Shown here piece after piece: positions 1 through 5,196 of a stretch of 9,877 nt of DNA. The position numbers were made by a program, and so were the translations under genes. Source of the DNA: JBHHYR01 sp046757585 (GTDB taxonomy: Bacteria > Desulfobacterota > Binatia > HRBIN30). The number at the start of each line of letters is the position of its first letter. Position 1 is the stretch's first letter. The DNA lies in contig JBHHYR010000142.1 of the NCBI GenBank assembly GCA_046757585.1, positions 1 through 9,877 on the forward strand. Direction: 5' to 3'. Under the pieces are notes generated by a model. That model was not told the DNA's origin. It did not search any database and worked only from the letters and a program-made list of their open reading frames with translations.

Positions 1-22
1 TGTCCGTACCGGACTGCGCGCG

Positions 23-898
23 TTACGCGAGCCCGACAGCGCGTTGGAGTGCACGGACTTCCCGTTGCGTGAGCATGCGGTGCTGCCCCGGGGCCAGTCT
101 GCCTAGTGCTAACGGTCCGAGGCGAACGCGGGCGAGCTTCTCCACGGGATGTCCTACACGTTCGCACATGCGCCGTATTTCTCGTCGTCGCCCTTCGGCG
201 ATGGTTATTTCCAGCCAGCTCTTGCCCTCGCGGGTCCGTTCGATACGCACGGTCGCAGGGGCCGTGACCCCTTCTGCCAGACGGATGCCCCCCGCGAGGT
301 GGGCCAACGCGTCTGGCGCTGGCGTGCCCTTCACTTTCACGCGGTATGTCTTGCGCACACCGTAGCGCGGGTGTGTCAGTCGCAACGCCAGTGCGCCGTC
401 GTTGGTGAGCAGCAACAGGCCGGAGGAATGAAAGTCCAAACGGCCCACGGGAAACACGCGCACGTGCACGTGCGGCAGGAGCTGCCGCACCGTGGGCCGT
501 TGTTGCGGGTCCGACAGGGTGGTGACGACATGGGTCGGTTTGTGGAGCAGGATGTAGACCGGGCGCTCAGGCAGCGGTACCGCACGGCCGTCAATCGTGA
601 TCCGGTCCGTCCGGACGTTCGCTCGGCGCCCGAGTTGCGTTACCACTTGCCCATTCACGCGGACCCGCCCCGCCTGGATCAGTTCCTCCGCCTTCCGCCG
701 CGAGGCGATCCCCGCCCGGCTCAGGATTTTCTGCAGGCGTTCCGCTTGCCGTGACGGGATCGGCCTGCTCGGGGGCCCTGAGCTCTGCCTCCGGCTCTGC
801 ACCTTCAGGCTGCGCGGCTGCGGGGCCTTCAGTTCCAGGTTGTCTCGCCGTCGCGAGCGGCCCGCACGCTTCCGTTTCTGGTTCGTTCTGGCCATCAT
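23..898 (-). CDS. rluB: 23S rRNA pseudouridine synthase, RluB/RsuA family
   Basis: Isomerises a specific uridine of ribosomal RNA to pseudouridine; E. coli RluB acts on 23S rRNA, and the exact target here is inferred. The 291-residue protein has a basic N-terminal tail (residues 1-50, 16 Arg/Lys against 2 acidic), an S4 RNA-binding domain (about 53-98, ERLQKILSRAGIASRRKAEE) and a catalytic domain with GRLDFHSSGLLLLTNDG at 152-168; the catalytic aspartate is D155. The GRRREIRRMCERVGHPV segment near the C-terminus is also typical. The first ATG is at 898, with a second directly after it; an in-frame TGA lies 11 codons upstream. No well-spaced ribosome-binding site is visible (an AAGGAG sits 25 bases upstream), and a GTG at codon 33 is an alternative start. 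Its first 308 bases overlap scpB in another frame. It lies downstream of scpAB, as is common for this family. The stop is TAA, 22 bases from the window edge. Confidence 0.93.
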   Translation of the reverse strand: MMARTNQKRKRAGRSRRRDNLELKAPQPRSLKVQSRRQSSGPPSRPIPSRQAERLQKILSRAGIASRRKAEELIQAGRVRVNGQVVTQLGRRANVRTDRITIDGRAVPLPERPVYILLHKPTHVVTTLSDPQQRPTVRQLLPHVHVRVFPVGRLDFHSSGLLLLTNDGALALRLTHPRYGVRKTYRVKVKGTPAPDALAHLAGGIRLAEGVTAPATVRIERTREGKSWLEITIAEGRRREIRRMCERVGHPVEKLARVRLGPLALGRLAPGQHRMLTQREVRALQRAVGLA

Positions 899-1523
899 CG
901 CCGGCGTCTGAAGCCGGGCCCAGCTCCTTCAGAGACGGTAGTTCCCTCAAATCCTTGAGGCCAAAGGTTTCTAAGAATTCCGGCGTCGTGCTGTACAGCA
1001 GCGGCCGGCCCACAGCCTCCTTGCGGCCGGCAATCTTAATCAGGCGGCGCGACAGCAGCGTGCTCAGTACACCGTCAACTTCGACACCCCTGATGGCTTC
1101 GATCTCCGGCCGAGTGACCGGCTGCTTATACGCTACGATCGCCAGCGTTTCCAGGGCCGCTCGGCCGAGCCGCACCGGCTTGTCCCGAAAGGCCGCGCGC
1201 ACCCATGCAGCGTTCTCGCGGGCGGTGCGGAACTGGTAGCCGCCGGCGACCTCCTGCAGATGGATCCCCCGTTCCCCGGCGCGGTAGTGCCCCTTGAGCC
1301 GGGCGAGCGCTGCCTGAACTTCGCGAACTGACGGGCCATCGAGAACCTGGACTAGACGCCGCATGCTCACTGGCGTTGCCGCAGCGAACAGGATGCTCTC
1401 AATGATCTGTTCGAGCCGGCCCGCCTCGCTCTCCTCCGCCGCCGGAGACGCGTGCTCCCCGTCAAGTGCCATGTCGCGAGCGCCGGTTGCCGTCTCCGCC
1501 ACCGGCTTACTGATTTCGCCCAT
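591..1523 (-). CDS. scpB: Segregation and condensation protein ScpB
   Basis: Kleisin-interacting winged-helix (Kite) subunit of the bacterial SMC condensin, which compacts and segregates the chromosome together with Smc and ScpA. The conserved core spans about residues 36-202: a first winged helix (EQIIESILFAAATPVSMRRL) and a second (AALETLAIVAYKQPVTRPEI, then VGRPLLYSTTPEFLETFGL). The ATG at 1523 has GGGAG six bases upstream and overlaps the end of scpA by 17 bases, so translation is probably coupled. At 310 residues it is much longer than the roughly 190-200 typical of the family: residues 203-310 form an acidic, Pro/Gly/Ala-rich tail (23 Asp/Glu, 6 Arg, no Lys) with no recognisable domain. 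From residue 209 the tail is encoded in a different frame of the rluB gene. The core identification is secure; whether the tail is a real, selected extension is doubtful. Confidence 0.93.
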   Translation of the reverse strand: MGEISKPVAETATGARDMALDGEHASPAAEESEAGRLEQIIESILFAAATPVSMRRLVQVLDGPSVREVQAALARLKGHYRAGERGIHLQEVAGGYQFRTARENAAWVRAAFRDKPVRLGRAALETLAIVAYKQPVTRPEIEAIRGVEVDGVLSTLLSRRLIKIAGRKEAVGRPLLYSTTPEFLETFGLKDLRELPSLKELGPASDAGDDGQNEPETEACGPLATARQPGTEGPAAAQPEGAEPEAELRAPEQADPVTASGTPAENPEPGGDRLAAEGGGTDPGGAGPREWASGNATRAPSERPDGPDHD

Positions 1524-2391
1524 CCTCCACTCCCGTCATTTTCACCCCGCCGTCATCGTATTCGTCAACCCCATCGATTACCAGGGTGCTGGCATCCGCG
1601 ATCAACGCTTCGATCACGATGCGGCCGTAGCGTTCCTCCTGGATCGCGCGTACGGCACCCATCTTCATGAGCTCCAGCAGCGCCAAGAACGTGATGGTAA
1701 TCTCCAGTCGGCTGGCGTCCTCATCGAAGAGGCTTTCGAAGTCAGCCGCGCGCACAGCAGCCAGCGTGCGAAGCAGCGCACGTGCCCTGTCATGCAGCGA
1801 GATGGTATCGGGAACAATCTCGTGCACAGCCTCCGGCCGTGCCCGCTTGAGCACGGCCCGGAGGGCCTCCACGAGCGCCCATAAAGTCAGCTGGAGTGGC
1901 GGTGCCTCACCCGGCGCCGAGCCCGGCGCCACGTCGCTGGACGGCACGCGTGCGAAGACGTCGCGACGTAACAACGGCCGTTCAGACAACTCGAGGGCGG
2001 CCTCCCGGTAGCGTTGATACTCCAACAGCTGCTGCACGAGGCTGGCCCGCGGATCCGGCTCTTCCTTGTCCTCGTCATCCGTGGTTGGCGGCAAGAGCAT
2101 GCGGGACTTGATCAAGGTCAGAGTAGCGGCCATGACCAAGAACTCCCCCGCCACATCGAGCCGGAGTTCGTGCAGCACCTCCAGGTATGCGATGTACTGC
2201 TCCGTGATCGTGGCGATCGGGATATCGGTGATCTCGACCTCGTTTTTCTTGATCAGGTGCAGGAGGAGATCCAACGGCCCTTCGAAGACATCGAGCCTGA
2301 CCCGGTAAGGCGACGCACGGGAGTCCCGTTGGGGAGGCGGGTCGGCCGTTCGCACGGCACCTGCCGTTCCCGATCGAGTCTCCTCGGTCAT
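1507..2391 (-). CDS. scpA: Segregation and condensation protein ScpA (kleisin)
   Basis: Kleisin subunit that bridges the two Smc heads and binds a ScpB dimer in the chromosome-condensing SMC-ScpAB complex. The 294-residue protein starts with a 28-residue unconserved leader, then the diagnostic N-terminal block YRVRLDVFEGPLDLLLHLI (29-47), followed by KKNEVEITDIPIATITEQY. The segment around residues 84-101 (EFLVMAATLTLIKSRMLL) is also typical. The middle (about 104-165) is variable and charged. The C-terminal winged helix, which in the family binds the Smc cap, is seen around 233-270 (EITITFLALLELMKMGAV, then GRIVIEA). The ATG at 2391 has only a weak GGGGCGG purine stretch ahead of it. It follows trpS after 36 bases, in the same reading frame as the trpS stop, and overlaps scpB at its 3' end. 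Confidence 0.96.
   Translation of the reverse strand: MTEETRSGTAGAVRTADPPPQRDSRASPYRVRLDVFEGPLDLLLHLIKKNEVEITDIPIATITEQYIAYLEVLHELRLDVAGEFLVMAATLTLIKSRMLLPPTTDDEDKEEPDPRASLVQQLLEYQRYREAALELSERPLLRRDVFARVPSSDVAPGSAPGEAPPLQLTLWALVEALRAVLKRARPEAVHEIVPDTISLHDRARALLRTLAAVRAADFESLFDEDASRLEITITFLALLELMKMGAVRAIQEERYGRIVIEALIADASTLVIDGVDEYDDGGVKMTGVEDGRNQ
1530..1534 (-). promoter_or_regulatory. Ribosome-binding site of scpB
   Basis: GGGAG, read on the minus strand, lies six bases before the ATG at 1523, inside the end of scpA. It supports this ATG over the in-frame ATG at codon 18 and fits coupled translation of the two condensin subunits. Confidence 0.7.
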
Positions 2392-2427
2392 CCGCCCCGT
2401 CCAAGTGCGATGCTGGCGCGCCGCACG

Positions 2428-3435
2428 TCAGCCGTTCAAACCCATGGCCTCGCGTACGTCCCCCATCGTGGCTGCCGCTACCGCCCGCGCTTGCGAGGCC
2501 CCGCGCTCCAGGACTGCGGTCACGTCCTGCGGCTGCTGTTCGAGCCGGGCGCGCCGCTCGCGGATCGGTGCAAGGTCGCGAATGACGTGCTTGATCATGA
2601 CCTGCTTGCATTCCAGACACCCAATGCCCGCACTACGACAGCCCGTGGTGACGTAATCAATCTCGTCGCGGGTACAATAAATGCGGTGTAAGTTGAACGC
2701 CGGACAATCGTTCGGGTCACCCGGGTCCGTGCGACGGGCACGGCGGGGATCGGTCATCATGCGCGACAGCTTCGCCGCGATTTCCTCGTCTCGATCGCTC
2801 AGGAACACTGCGTTGTTGTAGCTTTTACTCATCTTGCGCCCGTCGAGGCCGGGAACCTTGGCGACGGCTGTCAACAGGGCATCCGGTTCTGGAAATACAC
2901 GGCCGTAGTAACCGTTGAACCGTCGGGCAATTTCGCGCATCAGCTCGATGTGGGGCGCCTGATCAACGCCCACGGGGACCCCGCTCGCTTTGTAGATCAA
3001 CACGTCGGCAGCCTGCAGGACAGGGTAGCCTAGCAGTCCGTAGTTCAGCTTGGTGACCTCGGCTTCGTCATCGCTGGCCAGCAGTCCGAGCTCGCGACCC
3101 TGCTCCTTCACCGTCGGGTTGCGCAACAGCCAGGGCGTCGGGGTAATCATGGAGAGCAGCAGATGCAGCTCGGCATGCTCCTTGATGGCCGACTGGCGGA
3201 AAATCACCGCGCGTTCAGGATCGAGCCCAAGCGCCAGCCAGTCCGTGACCATCTGCCTCGCGTTGCTACTGATGGTGGCCGTGTGCTCCGGGTCCGTGGT
3301 CAGCGCGTGCCAGTCGGCGACGAAGAAGAAGCAGCGTTGCTCTGCCTGCAGCTGCACCCAGTTGCGCAGAGCACCGTGCAGATGGCCCAGATGCAAGCGG
3401 CCCGTGGGACGCATGCCGCTGACGATCACTCGCAT
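2428..3435 (-). CDS. trpS: Tryptophanyl-tRNA synthetase (class I), with a four-cysteine Fe-S signature
   Basis: Charges tRNA-Trp with tryptophan in the cytoplasm. The 335-residue length is normal for bacterial TrpRS. The class I signatures are both present: the HIGH-type motif as HLGH at residues 15-18 (inside RPTGRLHLGHLHGAL) and KMSKS at 201-205. The block GVPVGVDQAPHIELMREIAR (152-171) is also characteristic of TrpRS. Residues C244, C266, C273 and C276 give C-x21-C-x6-C-x2-C, very close to the C-x22-C-x6-C-x2-C motif that binds a [4Fe-4S] cluster in Thermotoga maritima TrpRS, in the same anticodon-binding part of the protein. The ATG at 3435 follows the M50 gene stop by 10 bases, with AGG nearby as a weak ribosome-binding site. 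The stop is TGA. Confidence 0.97.
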   Translation of the reverse strand: MRVIVSGMRPTGRLHLGHLHGALRNWVQLQAEQRCFFFVADWHALTTDPEHTATISSNARQMVTDWLALGLDPERAVIFRQSAIKEHAELHLLLSMITPTPWLLRNPTVKEQGRELGLLASDDEAEVTKLNYGLLGYPVLQAADVLIYKASGVPVGVDQAPHIELMREIARRFNGYYGRVFPEPDALLTAVAKVPGLDGRKMSKSYNNAVFLSDRDEEIAAKLSRMMTDPRRARRTDPGDPNDCPAFNLHRIYCTRDEIDYVTTGCRSAGIGCLECKQVMIKHVIRDLAPIRERRARLEQQPQDVTAVLERGASQARAVAAATMGDVREAMGLNG

Positions 3436-3445
3436 CGCCTGTCTC

Positions 3446-4105
3446 TTAGAGGAGCACTCGCAGAAAGGCCCCGACGACCGGACCTACCACCTGCCCGAGC
3501 ACATTCGTGTACAGCAGCGCCACCACGATCAGAATGCCGAACGGCTCCAGACGCGAAAAGGCGACCGCCTGTCTCACGGGCAGGAGGCCGGCCAGCACCC
3601 GACCGCCGTCGAGTGGCAAAATCGGTATCAAGTTGAAGACGGCAAGCACCACGTTGATGATCACACTGCTTTGCGCCATCAGGGCGATGGGTGTGAGCGC
3701 CGCGAGCAGCATCGGGGTCCATGTGCCGTCGGCGGGCAGCTGCACATGTAAGAGCCACCTGAAGAGCCTCGCGCTGGCGAGGGCCAACGCAAGGTTGGTT
3801 AGCGGTCCCGCAGCGGCCACCAGAACCATGTCGCGCTTCGGCTGGCGCAGGTTGCCGAAGTTGACCGGTACAGGACGCGCCCAGCCGAACAGAAAGGGCG
3901 CATGGGTGACCAGCAGGAGGAGCGGAAGCAGCACCGTCCCGAAGGGATCAATGTGCGGCAACGGGTTCAGCGTGAGCCGCCCGGCCCGCGCCGCGGTGGG
4001 ATCCCCCAGGCGGTTGGCGACGAACCCATGCGAGATTTCATGCAGAATGATCGCTGCCAGTACCGGCAGCGCCCACACGGACAGCTGTTGGAGGAGTGAT
4101 TCCAC
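3446..4105 (-). CDS. Site-2 protease family membrane metalloprotease (M50)
   Basis: Predicted zinc intramembrane protease of the short M50 group without PDZ domains; the natural substrate is unknown. At 219 residues it is almost wholly hydrophobic, with likely membrane segments near 10-30, 55-75, 93-118, 132-162 and 188-217. The zinc site is visible as HEISH (H22, E23, H26) in the first membrane segment and the third ligand D166 in NLIPILPLDGGRV (158-170). The start is GTG at 4105, chosen because it places HExxH at the usual distance from the N-terminus; no strong ribosome-binding site precedes it. It sits 10 bases ahead of trpS, an arrangement I recall from many bacteria (M50-trpS-scpA-scpB), so its job may be housekeeping rather than a dedicated sigma-factor pathway. 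No anti-sigma or sigma gene is nearby. Confidence 0.92.
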   Translation of the reverse strand: MESLLQQLSVWALPVLAAIILHEISHGFVANRLGDPTAARAGRLTLNPLPHIDPFGTVLLPLLLLVTHAPFLFGWARPVPVNFGNLRQPKRDMVLVAAAGPLTNLALALASARLFRWLLHVQLPADGTWTPMLLAALTPIALMAQSSVIINVVLAVFNLIPILPLDGGRVLAGLLPVRQAVAFSRLEPFGILIVVALLYTNVLGQVVGPVVGAFLRVLL

Positions 4106-4215
4106 TTGTGCAGGGACGCTAGCAGAAAAGGCGCGAAATCGCCACCGTGGTGTCCGCAGCCGGCTCGCGCCGCGAGCCGGGCTGTAAGGCGCGGCCAGGT
4201 CGGTGCAGCTGTCGG
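4106..4215 (-). other. Intergenic gap between xerD and the M50 gene
   Basis: This 110-base gap is the longest non-coding stretch in the window; every other junction is 36 bases or less. It holds the GC-rich inverted repeat at 4160-4180. I looked for a promoter reading toward the M50 gene: a weak -10-like TAGCGT lies about 15 bases before the GTG, without a convincing -35 partner, so I do not call one. No T-run follows the hairpin on either strand, so it is not a standard intrinsic terminator. If the long gene string is really two transcription units, this is the most likely boundary. Confidence 0.5.
4160..4180 (-). repeat. Perfect GC-rich inverted repeat (stem-loop) between xerD and the M50 gene
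   Basis: Two 10-base arms, CCGGCTCGCG and CGCGAGCCGG, are exact reverse complements separated by a single C. As RNA this would fold as an 8-bp all-strong stem with a 5-base loop. It lies 36 bases after the xerD stop in the direction of transcription. With no following U-tract it does not fit a Rho-independent terminator. It could protect or process the transcript, pause polymerase, or be a protein-binding palindrome. Function is unknown; only the symmetry is observed. Confidence 0.6.
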
Positions 4216-5163
4216 TCAGCCGCGCGGATGAAACTTGCGATGCACTGCCCGGAGGCGGTCCCGGGCGACGTGCGTGTAGATCTGCGTGGTGGCAATGTCC
4301 GCGTGACCGAGCATCATTTGTACGGCGCGCAGATCCGCCCCGCGGTCCACCAGGTGTGTGGCGAAGGCGTGCCGCAACGTGTGCGGACTCACCTTGTCGT
4401 CGATGCCGGCGCGGTGCACCGCCAAGCGAAGGCGTTTCCAGAACCCTTGCCGAGACAGTCGATGACCGGCGCGATTGACGAACAGATACGGACTCAACCG
4501 ACCGTGTAGAATCACTGGCCGTACCTGCTCGAGATAGGCTGATAACCGCTCCCGGGCGTAGCTCCCGATGGGCACCGCTCGTTCCTTGCTGCCCTTGCCG
4601 ACAACTGTCAGGTAGCCTGCCTCGAGGTTGACCTGACTCGGCTTGAGCGCGAGCAGTTCCGAAACCCGCAAGCCGGTGGCATAGATGAGCTCGATCATCG
4701 TGACATCGCGCCGCAGGAGCGCATCGGTGTCGGGCCCCTCCAGCAGCAGGTGGCCGACCTCCTCAGGACTGAGTGACCGTGGCAGCGGCTGCCCGAGGCG
4801 CGGCAGACGAATGTTGCGCGTCGGGTCCGCGGTGAGGACCTCTTCGCGCACCAGAAATGCGAAGAAACCGCGCAGCGCCGCGAACATCCGCGCCCGCGTG
4901 CGCGGGGCAAGCCCACGGTCCTCCAAGCCTTCGAGGAAGCGGACGACGTCCCGCGGGTGCACCGCGTCCGGCATGGCGCTGCGGTGCCGGTCGAGGTGGT
5001 TGAGGAAGGCCGTCAGATCACGGCTGTAGGCTGTCAGGGTGTTCGCCGCCAGCCTCTTCTCGGCCGCAAGGTAGTTCAAGAACCGATCCACCTGTCCGTC
5101 CAGCTCCACCGCCCTCGCAGCCCCCCCTCCTTGTTCGTTCCTCGCCATGACCTTCAGCCGCAC
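4216..5163 (-). CDS. xerD: Tyrosine recombinase XerD
   Basis: Site-specific tyrosine recombinase of the Xer type, which resolves chromosome dimers at dif near division. All six catalytic residues can be seen in a 315-residue reading: R166 (GLRVSE), K190 (GKGSKER), H261 and R264 (HTLRHAFATH), H287 (LGHADI) and the nucleophile Y296 (TTQIYTHV). The N-terminal SAM-like core-binding domain covers about 22-105 (FLNYLAAEKRLAANTLTAYS). The start used is GTG at 5163; ATG at 5148 (codon 6), with GAAGG close upstream, is an equally good or better candidate and would give the usual length near 310. It follows glnD by 33 bases in the same frame as the glnD stop. XerC and XerD are hard to separate by eye; the XerD name rests on gene order and similarity. 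A phage-type integrase is unlikely given the housekeeping context and canonical length. Confidence 0.93.
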   Translation of the reverse strand: MRLKVMARNEQGGGAARAVELDGQVDRFLNYLAAEKRLAANTLTAYSRDLTAFLNHLDRHRSAMPDAVHPRDVVRFLEGLEDRGLAPRTRARMFAALRGFFAFLVREEVLTADPTRNIRLPRLGQPLPRSLSPEEVGHLLLEGPDTDALLRRDVTMIELIYATGLRVSELLALKPSQVNLEAGYLTVVGKGSKERAVPIGSYARERLSAYLEQVRPVILHGRLSPYLFVNRAGHRLSRQGFWKRLRLAVHRAGIDDKVSPHTLRHAFATHLVDRGADLRAVQMMLGHADIATTQIYTHVARDRLRAVHRKFHPRG

Positions 5164-5196
5164 CAGGAACTGATCGTCCGAGCCCTCCGGGCGCCC

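Noticed and set aside
2..14. Short inverted repeat (GTCCG, TAC, CGGAC) just downstream of rluB, as a terminator
   Set aside because: The stem is only five base pairs with a 3-base loop, and the window ends before a T-run could be seen.
2075..2620. A 181-codon minus-strand frame across the trpS/scpA junction
   Set aside because: It overlaps two well-identified genes in another frame, and its sequence is low-complexity Arg/Ala/Gly without family features.
3446..4105. M50 protease as an RseP-type sigma-factor regulator
   Set aside because: The protein is short, lacks PDZ domains, and no anti-sigma or sigma gene is adjacent.
4216..5163. Tyrosine recombinase as a sign of an integrated element
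   Set aside because: Length and motifs are those of housekeeping Xer proteins, the neighbours are core genes, and no att repeats, tRNA or cargo genes are present.
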